A stretch of 28,744 nt of DNA from positions 1 to 28,744 of the IMG/VR virus record IMGVR_UViG_3300027963_000255. One strand, 5' to 3'. Below, piece by piece: positions 18,179-27,910 of the stretch. Made by a program: the position numbers and the translations under genes. Source of the DNA: a virus. Each line of letters starts with the position of its first letter. Position 1 is the stretch's first letter. A model generated the notes under the pieces. The model was not told the DNA's origin and made no database searches. It saw nothing but the letters and a program-made list of their open reading frames with translations.

Positions 18179-19977
18179 TGGCAAGAACAGTTGAGGAAAT
18201 CTCGACTCGTGTACGCTATTTGCGACGCGATTCTACGGAACGTGACCAGCGTTGGACTGATGTGCGCGAGGTTCGTCGCGGTAACATTAACAAGGTTTTT
18301 CCTGGCTTGTTCCCTGAAGATTATCCTAAGCCTATGGTTGCTAACTTTATTGACATTGCTGCTCGCGATGTTGCTGAAGTTATTGCACCGCTTCCGGCGT
18401 TCAACTGTAATGCCACTAATGCTGTTTCTGATCGTGCACGTCAACGTGCCGATAAACGCACGATGATTGTTGCTGGTTATCGTGACCAGTCTCGTTTGCA
18501 AACTAACATGTTTACTGGTGCTGACCGTTACATCACGTACGGTATGGTTCCGTTTGTTGTTGAGATTGACTACGAAAAGAAAACACCGATTATTCGTGTT
18601 GATGATCCTTTCAGTTCGTATCCTGAGTTTGACCGTTTTGGTCGTTTGCAGTCTTACACTAAGCGTTATTTGAAGACTATTGAAGATTTGTGCATGGAGT
18701 TCCCTGAGCATGAGTCTGTCATTCGTGGTAAGTATCGTCAGGGTGGGCAAAACGCACAGCTTGATTTGATTCGCTACCACGACAAAGACCAAACGGTACT
18801 GTTTCTGCCTGAGCGTAAAGACTTTGTTTTAGCACATTCTAAGAACCCTATCGGTAAAATTATGGTTGTTTGTGCTGTCCGTCCTGGTATTGATTCGCAT
18901 GAAACTATGCGTGGCCAGTTTGATGATGTTTTGTGGGTTCAGGTTGCACGTAGTCGTTTTGCCACGTTGAGCCTTGAGGCTGCACAAAAGTCTGTACAGG
19001 CTCCGTTTGCCCTACCGGCTGACGTGAATGTACTGGAGATTGGTCCCGATTCTACGATCCGTTCAGCACAGCCTGAAAAGATTCGTCGTGTAAATCTTGA
19101 TGTTCCACCGGGCTTGTTCCAAGAGTCTGCTGCGCTTGATCAGGAACTTCGTGTGGGTGCACGTTACCCTGAAGGTCGTTTGGGTCAGCAGTCTGGTTCG
19201 ATTGTTACTGGTCGTGGTGTTGAAGCCCTTATGGGTGGCTTTGATACACAAGTTAAGACGGCACAGAATGTGTTGGCTGGTGCTTTCCGTGACGTTATGG
19301 AACTGTGCTTCTTAGTTGATGAAGCCATGTTTGGCAATGTTGAGAAGACTGTTCGTGGTGTGGATGCTGGTTCACCTTACGAAATTACGTACACGCCTAA
19401 GAAAGACATTGATGGCGAACACATTGTTGACGTAACTTATGGTCTGATGGCTGGTCTAAACCCTAATCAGGCTCTTGTGTTTGGTTTGCAGGCACGTGGT
19501 GACCAGTTGATTAGCCGTGACTTCCTACGTAGGCAGATGCCTTGGGAAGTTAATGTGACGCTTGAAGAGCAAAAGATTGAAATTGAGAAGATGCGCGATG
19601 CGCTAATCTCGGCAGTTGCAGGTTACGCACAGGCTATTCCTACATTGGCACAGCAGGGTGGGGATCCTGGTGAGGTTCTTACGAAGCTTGCTGCCATTAT
19701 TGAGGGTCGTGCTAAGGGCCGTACTCTTGAAGACATTGTTACTGAAGCGTTTGCTCCACCTGAACCTGTTGCTCCTGCACCGGGTAGTCCTGAAGAGGCC
19801 ATGATGGCTGCTCAGGGTGGCGGTATGCCGGGTGAACCTTCTATGCCTATGGGTGCTGGACCAGCTCCTATGGCTCCTGGTGCTAAGCCAGATGTTCAAA
19901 TGCTTCTCGCGGGGTTAAACTCACGAGGAAATCCAACTCTCGCAGCGTCCGTTGCAAGAACAAGTCCAGCAGGATAA
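18178..19977 (+). CDS. Portal protein
   Basis: A 599-aa protein directly after the terminase, with TAATG overlap and an AGGAGG ribosome site. The N-terminal region (NINKVFPGLFPED, PMVANFIDIAARDVAE) and the middle (GMVPFVVEIDYEKKTPIIRV, then a conserved-looking IVTGRGVEALMGGFDTQV) are of the kind found in actinophage portals. The last 90 residues are rich in Pro, Gly, Met and Ala (PPEPVAPAPGSPEEA) and probably disordered. Portals form the dodecameric ring through which DNA enters and leaves. Assignment rests on size, position and remembered family features. Confidence 0.8.
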   Translation: MARTVEEISTRVRYLRRDSTERDQRWTDVREVRRGNINKVFPGLFPEDYPKPMVANFIDIAARDVAEVIAPLPAFNCNATNAVSDRARQRADKRTMIVAGYRDQSRLQTNMFTGADRYITYGMVPFVVEIDYEKKTPIIRVDDPFSSYPEFDRFGRLQSYTKRYLKTIEDLCMEFPEHESVIRGKYRQGGQNAQLDLIRYHDKDQTVLFLPERKDFVLAHSKNPIGKIMVVCAVRPGIDSHETMRGQFDDVLWVQVARSRFATLSLEAAQKSVQAPFALPADVNVLEIGPDSTIRSAQPEKIRRVNLDVPPGLFQESAALDQELRVGARYPEGRLGQQSGSIVTGRGVEALMGGFDTQVKTAQNVLAGAFRDVMELCFLVDEAMFGNVEKTVRGVDAGSPYEITYTPKKDIDGEHIVDVTYGLMAGLNPNQALVFGLQARGDQLISRDFLRRQMPWEVNVTLEEQKIEIEKMRDALISAVAGYAQAIPTLAQQGGDPGEVLTKLAAIIEGRAKGRTLEDIVTEAFAPPEPVAPAPGSPEEAMMAAQGGGMPGEPSMPMGAGPAPMAPGAKPDVQMLLAGLNSRGNPTLAASVARTSPAG

Positions 19978-19988
19978 AGGAGAAAGTT

Positions 19989-20174
19989 ATGGCTTTCGGA
20001 TCAAAGAATAAGCCAGCCACGCAGGGTTCTGCTGGCAAGGCTTACATGCAACCAACTAAGAAGTCAGGTACACCTTCTGGTGTTCGTAAGCCTGGCAAGT
20101 CAGAGATTCAGTTCGGCTATGCACCTGGTGGTGTTGGCGGTTCTGGCACTGTCGGCAAGTCACAAAAGTTCTAA
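19989..20174 (+). CDS. Small basic Gly-rich protein
   Basis: A 61-aa protein, very rich in Gly, Lys, Ser and Pro (KPATQGSAGKAYMQPTKKSG), with an AAAGGAGAAAG ribosome site just upstream. It is probably disordered and may bind DNA or other virion parts. It is followed by a 79-bp spacer, unusually long for this operon. Confidence 0.65.
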   Translation: MAFGSKNKPATQGSAGKAYMQPTKKSGTPSGVRKPGKSEIQFGYAPGGVGGSGTVGKSQKF

Positions 20175-20184
20175 TTAAATAAAA

Positions 20185-20207
20185 TCGTCCAGACCTAGCG
20201 TCTGCGA
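20185..20207 (+). other. Short hairpin in the 79-bp spacer
   Basis: CAGAC-ctagc-GTCTG (20190-20204), with an outer TCG...CGA pair (20185-20207). The spacer 20175-20253 interrupts an otherwise tightly packed operon. There is no T-run, so it may be a processing site rather than a terminator. Confidence 0.35.
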
Positions 20208-20253
20208 CTGCAAAGATTACCATTCGGATTATTAAATACAGGCAGGTGAAAAC

Positions 20254-20739
20254 ATGGCAGGAAAAGGTGGATACCAACGTCCCACTAACCCCGCACCAGT
20301 TTCAGGCCCAGGGTCTTTAGCCCAACGTACCGATGGTGGTCCAGCAGATAAGCAGCCAGCTAGATACATTTCTGGTTTACCGTACGGGCAGGGGAATGAG
20401 ATGATGGCTACACAAATGGCTGCGCCTATGGCGGCATCTTCTTCTCCTGCTCCTGCGCCTCAGGTTGCTGGCGGTAACATGACTGCTGCTGCACCTATGC
20501 CTATTGTGCCACTTGGTGCGCCTACAACTAACCCTAACGAACCTGTCACTTCTGGTGTTGATGCAGGTATGGGTCCCGGTATGGCTAGTCTTGGTTTGGG
20601 TGCACAGGATGTTACTGCCGATAACAATTTCAAAACTTCACTTGCAGCCTACATGCCTGTACTAATGCAGGTTGCTGCACGTCCTAACACGTCTCCTGAA
20701 ACTCGTAATGTTATTCGACAGTTGCGAGACATGCTGTGA
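20254..20739 (+). CDS. Virion-region protein with GGYQRP start
   Basis: A 161-aa protein starting MAGKGGYQRPTNPAPVSGPG, with a Met/Ala/Pro-rich, probably disordered middle, and a helical end (FKTSLAAYMPVLMQVAARPN, VIRQLRDML). From memory, the GGYQRPxNPAPVSGPG opening recurs just after the portal gene in actinophages. Its role is unknown; it may be a virion or assembly protein. It overlaps the next gene by 4 bp (GTGA). Confidence 0.7.
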   Translation: MAGKGGYQRPTNPAPVSGPGSLAQRTDGGPADKQPARYISGLPYGQGNEMMATQMAAPMAASSSPAPAPQVAGGNMTAAAPMPIVPLGAPTTNPNEPVTSGVDAGMGPGMASLGLGAQDVTADNNFKTSLAAYMPVLMQVAARPNTSPETRNVIRQLRDML

Positions 20740-23700
20740 TTGATCGTAACGCTAGTGGAATTGACGAAACAGATGTTCCACCAGAGCCTAGTATTTGGGG
20801 TCGTTTAGGTCAGCTTGCCAAGGATACTGGTTGGGCTGTTGCTGCCGGTCCACGTTTTGCGTGGGATTTAATGCAATCTTTTGGCAATGATGACGAAGCA
20901 TACAATGGTGTACGTAACACGTTCACTACTGCTGGTGCAGATTTTCTTGGCCGTGTAGTTAAGCCTCTTGGCGATGTTGCGGAACTTCCTGTTGTTAAGC
21001 CTGCGCTTGAGAAGCTAGACATGGTTAATCGTGAATACATTCGCGAACCTTTGACTACTAACGCTTTAATGATTGCTCAGCGCAAAAACTATTTTGATGG
21101 TTCTGCTTGGGCTGAATCCTACAAGCAGGCACAAACTACTTCTTTTGGTCAAGCCTATGTTGGTGGTTTGGCCAGTTTACTGCCAGGTCAGCAAGCTGTT
21201 GAAAAAGAAGTTGACTGGAATGATCCAAAGTCTGTTGAAAACTATTTTAATCATGGTTCTCAAAAGTTTTGGTCTGGCTTTGCCGATGCCGCTATTCAAA
21301 TTGGCGGCGATGTTTCCATTGCTGGCGGAAAACTAGCCAAAGCTGCACGTGGTTCCGAAATGGTTACAGGTGGCTTGTCTGGCGTTAAACGTGCCGAAAA
21401 AATTGCTACCGCCATTCAGGATGTTTCCGTTGCTGAAGATGGTTTGCAAGTAAACAGGTTCAGTAAAGCCATTGAAGATTTTAAAAACAATGACTGGCTG
21501 TACGCCTACAACCATCCAATGTTGAAGAACTCTCCTGCACGTGCAACTCTTGCCCATGCTCTTGGTGATGCCACTACCGATAAAGATGTCGGCATGGTTA
21601 TTCGTGCAGGTCTTGGTGATCCTAACGCTCTTGCCGAGATTCGTGCTGTTGGTCGTGCAGATTTAGCAAACCCTATTGGCAAGTCACTTGGCGAAGTTGA
21701 TGCTGCTGGTGAGTGGGCTTTAAAAGGTGAAGTTCTTCCTGACGGTACACCAAAGTTTGTGTGGGAAGATGACGCTATTCATGCAGAGATTGGTTCAGAG
21801 AAAGCTGCTCTTGAAGCCAACAATGAAGTCTTTAACAAGCTTTGGGCTTTAGAAGAAGTTGCTGCTACTCCTGGTGGTATGTTAACTCGTACTGTTGGCT
21901 CTAGTCCTTTTCAGTCTGTTGAGAAGTTTGTTGCTGAAGGCCGTAGCGCAAAATACTATGATTTAAAATCTACATCGTTGAGCCGTACCGCCATTTTCCA
22001 GCCTACTCCGTTTCACCGCATGTATCAAGTTGTGTCATGGCCTGCTGGTGAACGTCCTGCCGGTATTGTTGACTTGAATGATGCTGAGTCTTCACGTGAA
22101 ATTTCTGCCATTGTGCAACGTGGCATGAAAATTGCTGGTTCAGTTTCAGATATTAAAACTGGTCGCAAGGGTGAATTGTTTGATCAGTCACGCGAACTTA
22201 TGGATTCGTATCTTGGTGCTTCTACTCCCGAATTACGCGCTAAAGCTGTGTACAAAATTGAACGTCAAATTCTTCAACAACTTGCGCTGAAGCATGGTTT
22301 AAGTGTTGAAGAAGCCGATGAAATTTACAAAGTTTACACACGTGGTCGCGCTACGGCTTTGACCACCATGAAGGAACGCGGATATACTGTTGACCTTGAT
22401 GGAACCGTCACCAAAGTACCATTTTATGAATCACAGACCGCCAACTCGCTTCCTGTTATGGACTTTGATTTAGTAAATTCTGTACTGCGCCGTCACAACT
22501 TGTTAAAGTCTGACGATGTAACTAAGCGCGTTATGGGTCGTGTCCTTGACGGCAGTATTAAAACTGTCACTGTTCTAGACGCTATGCAGTCCATGTTTAA
22601 AGTTGGTGCACTTCTTCGACTAGGCTACACAACCCGTAACAGCCTTGAGGCACAGTTGCGTATTGCTGCTGATCTTGGTTCCTTGACTTCTATGCGCCAC
22701 ATACCTGCCGGTCTGGCACATCTTGTGTACAACACTGGTACTGCCGCACGTCGTACTGTTGATAAGTTGAATCCGTTGAGCAAAACTATGTCTTACGGTG
22801 GCTACAAAACACAACTTGACACTATCGGTCAACAAATTGCAATTACTGAAAAACGTATTGTTGACATTGACCGCCAGATTGCTATGGATCGTACAACATA
22901 CAAAAACACTCCTGGCGTTGATGAAGGTCAATACGATGACCCTAGCCGTCTTGCTGACCGTGATTTGTTTGAGCAACTCCTTGCCGAAAAGCAGGCAATG
23001 TATGATAAGACTAGCGAAGCTATGGCTCGCCTTGAACAAGGTAAGCGTCGCATGTCTTCAGGCACATACGAGTTTACTGGCCTTGATGGAACTAAGTACA
23101 CGCTTGATGAAGCTTACGGTGGCCCGCTAGGTGACATGCACTGGAACAATGCTAGTTCCGAAAATTCGTACTTGTCGTTTGTTGACACGCAGGGCAAGTT
23201 CCTTTCAGGCAAAATGGTCAATACTGGATTTGGTGCTATTGAACCTTCTGCTCCACATTATTGGACTGAATGGTCTGCGACTCTTAATCGTCATTTTGGT
23301 AACTCTTTAGTTTCACGCAAACTTGCTAATGGTGAGAATCCTTACGAAGTTATTGTGTGGCTTCGCAACACTGCCGAGGGTCGTGCTTTGCGTAGCCGTC
23401 TAGATCTTGATGTTGAAGATTCTAAAGAATACGTATTGACCGCCAAGAACATGTTGGATAATTATTTACCAGATGCTGGCTTGCAAGCAAAGCTTGCTGC
23501 CCGTGAAGAGATTACTCCTCAAATGCTGCGTGATAACTTTACCGATCCTTCAACTTTGCCCACTATTCACGGTCACATTATTGAAGAAAACTTGGACCTT
23601 CTTGGTGTCAAGACTGGTAAGAATTTTGTTCGTAACGCTTTTAAGCTTTTGGGTTCTATGCCTGAAGATGCGTGGGCACGTCACCCTGTCTATGACAAAC

Positions 23701-25415
23701 TGTACCGTCAGTCTTTAGAACAGCGCATTAATGACTTTACTGCCTTAAATGGCCGTCCTGTTTCAACACTTGCCGATGACATGGTTTCTACCTCGGAAAT
23801 GCAGTTGGCCATGAAGGCTGCACATCAGGACGCTATGCGTGGAACTAAGCAGTTGTTGTTCACTATTGATCGTAAAACTAATCTTGCGTCATACATGAAA
23901 CTTCTTTCACCGTTCTTTTCGGCGTTTGAGAATTCGGTTAAAACTTGGGCTAGATTGGCTTACGAAAATCCAGAACTGGTTAACCGTGCCAATCTGGTGT
24001 TTACTGCACCTAACCGTGCTGGTAACGCTTACGATGCAGAGGGTAATCCTGTTGCTCCAGAAGATGCAACTATGGATGACTACATTCGTATTGAGATTCC
24101 TGAAGCGTTGAAGCGTCTGCCGATTATTGGTAAGGGTTTGTCTTCGCTTGACCAGATGAGTGTGCAGAAGCGTTCGCTGGATGTTATTTTCCAGGGCAGT
24201 ACGGAACTTCCTGTTGGTCCGTATGTGACTATTCCCGTTTCGGAAATTGTGAAGAATCAGCCTTCTTATGAAGAGTCTTTGCGTTGGGCCATTCCTTTTG
24301 GTCCTAGTCGTAGTGCCCTTGATGCCATGTTGCCGTCTTGGGTTAAGCGTTTGAAGACTCGCAAGGGTGGTCAGAATGATCCTCAGTATGCTAATACGTT
24401 TGCGTTGATTTGGCAGACTGAACAACACAAGCGTCGGGAACAGGGCTTGAAGCCACTTTCAGATAAGGAAGTGAAGAGCCTTACTGATGCCTATTACAGC
24501 ATGCGTACTGTGGCTAACCTTGTGTTGCCGTTTGCTCCAACGTTCAATTCGCCTTACAAGTATTACATTGATCAGTATCGCCAGTTCCAAGAGAAGTACC
24601 AGCAGGAAGCTCCAACAAAGTTTTGGGAAGCTTATGGCGATGACTTTTTTGATTTCACTATGTCTTTGTCTAAGAACAATACTGGCATTGGTGCTTCTAT
24701 CGATGATGTTACCAACGCTAAAAAGTACAGTGACCTTGTTGCTGAAGTGAGCGCAGTTAACCCTAAGTTGATTGGTTTGATTACTTCTACTGGCAGGGGT
24801 TCATACGAGTTTTCACAGGCAGCCTACATGTGGCAGCAGGAGAATACTGTTTCACCTGGTAGTGACTTAACTTTTCGTGGCCGTCAAAGTCCACAAGAGT
24901 CTGTCAAGGACACTAAAATTAATCTTGGTTGGATTAAGTATCGCAGTGCTATTTCTAAACTTGACACCATGCTTTCAGATGCAGGGTTTACTTCTTACCA
25001 GCAGTCTGGTGCTGAAGCATACAAAATGGTTAAAAATAATTACATTGCGCAGCTTGGTCAAGAAAACAATGACTGGTATGACGATTACAACAGCACTGAT
25101 AGAAACAAATACCAAAATGTTGTCAAAACTTTTGATCTTGCTTTAAACAATAAAAAATTTATGGCCGATCATGGCAATGATCCAACTTGGAAATCTATCA
25201 AATTGTTTCTTGACGGACGTGACCAGATTGCACAACTTTTGTCCAAGCAAGAAGTTAAAAACATTGACAGTCCAAGTAATCTTGCTATTCGTTTAGTTTA
25301 CGACAATTACATTGCTGGTTTGAAAAAAGACGATATTGGTTTTGCTGACATTTATGATCGTTATTTTGTCAATGATCCTGTCTATGACAAGGTTTACACG
25401 AAAGTAGGTAAGTAA
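20736..25415 (+). CDS. Very large virion protein (1559 aa), possible internal/ejection protein
   Basis: It starts at GTG 20736, overlapping the previous stop. No enzyme signature was recognised. The sequence is mostly helical, with a long charged helix (residues about 690-780, IAITEKRIVDIDRQIAMDRT) likely to be a coiled coil, and a C-terminal part rich in Tyr, Asn and Lys. The N-terminal region (VENYFNHGSQKFWSGFADAA) may contact membrane or capsid. It is flanked by the portal upstream and by virion-type genes, scaffold and capsid downstream, not by tail genes. That position suits an internal, minor capsid or DNA-ejection protein rather than a tape measure, though the latter cannot be excluded. 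Confidence 0.65.
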   Translation: MIDRNASGIDETDVPPEPSIWGRLGQLAKDTGWAVAAGPRFAWDLMQSFGNDDEAYNGVRNTFTTAGADFLGRVVKPLGDVAELPVVKPALEKLDMVNREYIREPLTTNALMIAQRKNYFDGSAWAESYKQAQTTSFGQAYVGGLASLLPGQQAVEKEVDWNDPKSVENYFNHGSQKFWSGFADAAIQIGGDVSIAGGKLAKAARGSEMVTGGLSGVKRAEKIATAIQDVSVAEDGLQVNRFSKAIEDFKNNDWLYAYNHPMLKNSPARATLAHALGDATTDKDVGMVIRAGLGDPNALAEIRAVGRADLANPIGKSLGEVDAAGEWALKGEVLPDGTPKFVWEDDAIHAEIGSEKAALEANNEVFNKLWALEEVAATPGGMLTRTVGSSPFQSVEKFVAEGRSAKYYDLKSTSLSRTAIFQPTPFHRMYQVVSWPAGERPAGIVDLNDAESSREISAIVQRGMKIAGSVSDIKTGRKGELFDQSRELMDSYLGASTPELRAKAVYKIERQILQQLALKHGLSVEEADEIYKVYTRGRATALTTMKERGYTVDLDGTVTKVPFYESQTANSLPVMDFDLVNSVLRRHNLLKSDDVTKRVMGRVLDGSIKTVTVLDAMQSMFKVGALLRLGYTTRNSLEAQLRIAADLGSLTSMRHIPAGLAHLVYNTGTAARRTVDKLNPLSKTMSYGGYKTQLDTIGQQIAITEKRIVDIDRQIAMDRTTYKNTPGVDEGQYDDPSRLADRDLFEQLLAEKQAMYDKTSEAMARLEQGKRRMSSGTYEFTGLDGTKYTLDEAYGGPLGDMHWNNASSENSYLSFVDTQGKFLSGKMVNTGFGAIEPSAPHYWTEWSATLNRHFGNSLVSRKLANGENPYEVIVWLRNTAEGRALRSRLDLDVEDSKEYVLTAKNMLDNYLPDAGLQAKLAAREEITPQMLRDNFTDPSTLPTIHGHIIEENLDLLGVKTGKNFVRNAFKLLGSMPEDAWARHPVYDKLYRQSLEQRINDFTALNGRPVSTLADDMVSTSEMQLAMKAAHQDAMRGTKQLLFTIDRKTNLASYMKLLSPFFSAFENSVKTWARLAYENPELVNRANLVFTAPNRAGNAYDAEGNPVAPEDATMDDYIRIEIPEALKRLPIIGKGLSSLDQMSVQKRSLDVIFQGSTELPVGPYVTIPVSEIVKNQPSYEESLRWAIPFGPSRSALDAMLPSWVKRLKTRKGGQNDPQYANTFALIWQTEQHKRREQGLKPLSDKEVKSLTDAYYSMRTVANLVLPFAPTFNSPYKYYIDQYRQFQEKYQQEAPTKFWEAYGDDFFDFTMSLSKNNTGIGASIDDVTNAKKYSDLVAEVSAVNPKLIGLITSTGRGSYEFSQAAYMWQQENTVSPGSDLTFRGRQSPQESVKDTKINLGWIKYRSAISKLDTMLSDAGFTSYQQSGAEAYKMVKNNYIAQLGQENNDWYDDYNSTDRNKYQNVVKTFDLALNNKKFMADHGNDPTWKSIKLFLDGRDQIAQLLSKQEVKNIDSPSNLAIRLVYDNYIAGLKKDDIGFADIYDRYFVNDPVYDKVYTKVGK

Positions 25416-25960
25416 TGCCTTTTGGTAGCATTGGTGGTAGCGACACTGCTCCTACGCCTGAGGATTTAGCGGCACAGATTGCTTTAATTCAGGCACAACT
25501 TGCCGGCAATGGTGGTAACGGCAGGGTTGGTTCTACAACTAACGAGCGTTCTAGCTCTACTTCTTCAAACGTAAATGTCTATTCATTGAACCAAGTGCGT
25601 AATGTTGCTACTTCTGCGTTTGAATCTGCTTTAGGTCGTGCACCGTCACAGCAAGAGTTGAACACGTTCCTTACCTCGCTCAACGCGTTTTCTAAAGCTA
25701 ATCCTGAAAAGAATACTCGTACCGCTTCTGGCACTACAACAAGTACGGATACTTCCGAAAGCAATAAGGCTGGCACTAGAACAACTAAGACCAGTTCACC
25801 TGTCAGTACATCCACATCTTCCACTACTACTTCTGGTGGTGTTGATGTGGCAGGGTTTGCTGCTCAACAGTTGGAAAACACTACTGAGGCCCGTGCGGTT
25901 AAGGTTGATGACATTTTTCGTGGTGCTATGGGTTTCCTTGCAAATCAGATTGGTGGATAG
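25415..25960 (+). CDS. Ser/Thr-rich virion protein
   Basis: A 181-aa protein overlapping the previous stop (TAATG). A short folded region (VRNVATSAFESALGRAPSQQ, residues about 62-81) is flanked by low-complexity Ser/Thr/Gly stretches, and the C-terminus is helical. The LGRAPSxxEL motif recurs in phage structural proteins. It may be a flexible connector within the virion. Confidence 0.65.
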   Translation: MPFGSIGGSDTAPTPEDLAAQIALIQAQLAGNGGNGRVGSTTNERSSSTSSNVNVYSLNQVRNVATSAFESALGRAPSQQELNTFLTSLNAFSKANPEKNTRTASGTTTSTDTSESNKAGTRTTKTSSPVSTSTSSTTTSGGVDVAGFAAQQLENTTEARAVKVDDIFRGAMGFLANQIGG

Positions 25961-25964
25961 TTAA

Positions 25965-26873
25965 ATGGCTAAACGTCAAGGCTACACAGCCGTAGAAAAT
26001 TACTTGCAAAAAAACTATGGTTTGACTGAATCCATTCTGTCACTTGACACGACAGATCCTAAAGAAGGTTTCACGCTTGCGGAAGCCATTGCAGAGATTG
26101 ATCGACTAAAGCTTGCATCTAATGAGGCTGGTTACGCCAAGGCTGCCAACATTCTTGCCAAGACTACTTGGTACAGGAATAATGGTGTTGCTGTTACTCA
26201 GCGCATGGCGCAGGCAAAAACTGCTCCTGGTGTGTTTAGCAAAAAAATTGCTGATACTGCCGATGAAATTCAGACTCAGGCTAACACTCTTGGTTTTGAA
26301 CTTAGTGACGAGCAGGCTAAGGCTATTGCTAGGGATGCCTACATTTATGGCAATGCCTTCAATTCCAACAAGGTCATTGAACGTATCGCTGGTGCTGGTG
26401 AACTTACCGGTGGTCAGGCTATGGACACTGTTGATGTTTTGAAAGCCCATAGTGCCAACATGGGCGTTTCGTATGATGACGGCTGGTACACGGAAGCTGC
26501 CCGTAACATTGCCCAAAACGAGAGCACTGCGGATGATTGGAAGCGTCAAATTAACGATGTGGCCAAGTCTAAGTATGCTGCGTTTGCTGACCAGATTGAT
26601 AAAGGTATGACGGTTGCACAGGTCGCTTCACCATACATCAACAGCATGTCACAGATTTTGGAAGTGCCACCGGCAACTATTAGTTTGACTGATCCTACTA
26701 TCAACAAGGCGTTAACTAATTTGGATGCTGACAGTAAGCCTGCGTTGCAGCCTATCTGGCAGTTTGAGACTGGTTTGCGTAAGGATCCTCGTTGGGCTTC
26801 CACTAAGAACGCACGCGATGCTTTAGATTCTGGCGCACGTGAAATTCTTTCTAGCTTTGGATTGGTGAGCTAA
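25965..26873 (+). CDS. Conserved virion protein with MTVAQVASPYINSMSQ motif
   Basis: A 302-aa protein with a GGTGGA site upstream. It is helical throughout; the segment MTVAQVASPYINSMSQILEV (residues about 218-237), followed by TDPTINKALTN, is conserved in my memory among phage structural proteins encoded near the capsid genes. It ends in a TAATG overlap with the next gene. Possibly a minor capsid or internal protein expressed with the giant protein. Confidence 0.7.
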   Translation: MAKRQGYTAVENYLQKNYGLTESILSLDTTDPKEGFTLAEAIAEIDRLKLASNEAGYAKAANILAKTTWYRNNGVAVTQRMAQAKTAPGVFSKKIADTADEIQTQANTLGFELSDEQAKAIARDAYIYGNAFNSNKVIERIAGAGELTGGQAMDTVDVLKAHSANMGVSYDDGWYTEAARNIAQNESTADDWKRQINDVAKSKYAAFADQIDKGMTVAQVASPYINSMSQILEVPPATISLTDPTINKALTNLDADSKPALQPIWQFETGLRKDPRWASTKNARDALDSGAREILSSFGLVS

Positions 26874-27703
26874 TGGCTGTTGATGCTTCGCAAGATGCTA
26901 TTGCTAATTTGACTAAAACGTTTGAAAACTTTGGTCTTGGTTCACTGGCCCCACGTATTGTGGAATTTTACACACAGGGCTACAAGTCTGACACAATCAT
27001 GTTGTTGTTGCAGGATACTCCAGAGTTTAAGCAACGCTTTGCTGCTAACGATGCCCGTGTTAAGGCTGGTATGCCCGTACTGTCTCCTAAAGAATACTTG
27101 GCTACCGAATCTACTTATCGTGCTATTTTGCGTGATGCAGGTTTGCCTAAAGGTTTTTACGATGACCAGTCTGATTTTGAGCGTCTAATTTCTGGCGATG
27201 TTTCAGCAACCGAACTGAAGCAACGTGTAGATGCTGCCGCTAAAGCTGTAGATAACACTGATCCGTACTACCGTGATGCACTCCAGAACATGTATGGTTT
27301 GGATGCTGGCATGATGATTGCCCACATTCTTGACCCTGAGAAGGCTGCACCTTTGGTACAGAAGCAGGCTAAGGCTGTGGAGTATGGTGCTGCTGCTGCC
27401 CGTCAAGGCCTCACTCAAAGCCCTGTAAGCCAGTATGAGGCGTATGCAGGTGGTTTAGGTACTGGAGTAGGTGCAGAGCAGGGAATGGCTCAGATTGCCT
27501 CTATGACCCCAGGATTGACTGCTCTAGCGCAAATCTCTGGCGATCAGTACAGTCAGGCTACGGCTGAAGAAGAAGTGTTTGGCGGTTTGGCTTCGGCACA
27601 ACGCAAACGTCAAAAGTTAGTGGCAGAGGAAGAGGCTCGTTTTACGGGTCGTTCCAATGTTGAATCTAAGTCACTGAAAGGTGACACAGCAGGATTGTTC
27701 TAG
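26873..27703 (+). CDS. Conserved virion protein
   Basis: A 276-aa protein. The N-terminal part (LLLQDTPEFKQRFAANDARV, PVLSPKEYLATESTYRAILR) resembles a family often encoded with the preceding gene in actinophages. The C-terminal part is Gly/Ala-rich and ends in a basic helix (GGLASAQRKRQKLVAEEEAR). It probably contributes to the virion interior or the head-tail region. It is followed by the tRNA-like element, 7 bp after its stop. Confidence 0.7.
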   Translation: MAVDASQDAIANLTKTFENFGLGSLAPRIVEFYTQGYKSDTIMLLLQDTPEFKQRFAANDARVKAGMPVLSPKEYLATESTYRAILRDAGLPKGFYDDQSDFERLISGDVSATELKQRVDAAAKAVDNTDPYYRDALQNMYGLDAGMMIAHILDPEKAAPLVQKQAKAVEYGAAAARQGLTQSPVSQYEAYAGGLGTGVGAEQGMAQIASMTPGLTALAQISGDQYSQATAEEEVFGGLASAQRKRQKLVAEEEARFTGRSNVESKSLKGDTAGLF

Positions 27704-27710
27704 CCTGCTA

Positions 27711-27788
27711 GGGCGGTAATTGGTAAGCCTGAACTGAAAGCCACATGTGGACCAGTTCAGTACGTGGGTTCGACTCCCACACCGTCCA
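27711..27788 (+). ncRNA. tRNA-like element without an anticodon loop
   Basis: The acceptor-like stem GGGCGGT (27711-27717) pairs with ACCGTCC (27781-27787), with one G-U, followed by a discriminator A. The T-arm is perfect: GTGGG, loop TTCGACT, CCCAC (27764-27780). A D-loop-like TTGGTAAG is present with almost no stem. In place of the anticodon arm there is an 8-bp stem, CTGAACTG with CAGTTCAG (27729-27736 and 27753-27760), enclosing a 16-nt loop with the palindrome CCACATGTGG. The overall plan recalls the tRNA-like domain of tmRNA. No CCA is encoded. It lies between virion genes. Confidence 0.6.
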
Positions 27789-27835
27789 CTCCAAACAGAC
27801 CCACCGGCCCGTGTTTGTGTATTAGAAGCCCGGTA

Positions 27836-27879
27836 GTGAAAGCGGATAACAAGCTCCCCTTCTTGTCATCTTGGTTCAC
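27836..27879 (+). other. Nested hairpin in the scaffold-gene leader
   Basis: GTGAA (27836-27840) pairs with TTCAC (27875-27879), and inside it GATAACAAG (27845-27853) pairs with CTTGTCATC (27862-27870) with one mismatch. It lies between the tRNA-like element and the scaffold ribosome site, and may tune scaffold and capsid expression. Confidence 0.4.
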
Positions 27880-27910
27880 GCTCAAACAATAAAGGAAAGG
27901 GAGTGGCGTA

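Noticed and set aside
27764-27788. attP core derived from the 3' end of a host tRNA gene
   Set aside because: The 5' acceptor half is also present and the element lies between virion genes with no integrase in the window, so an RNA element is more likely.
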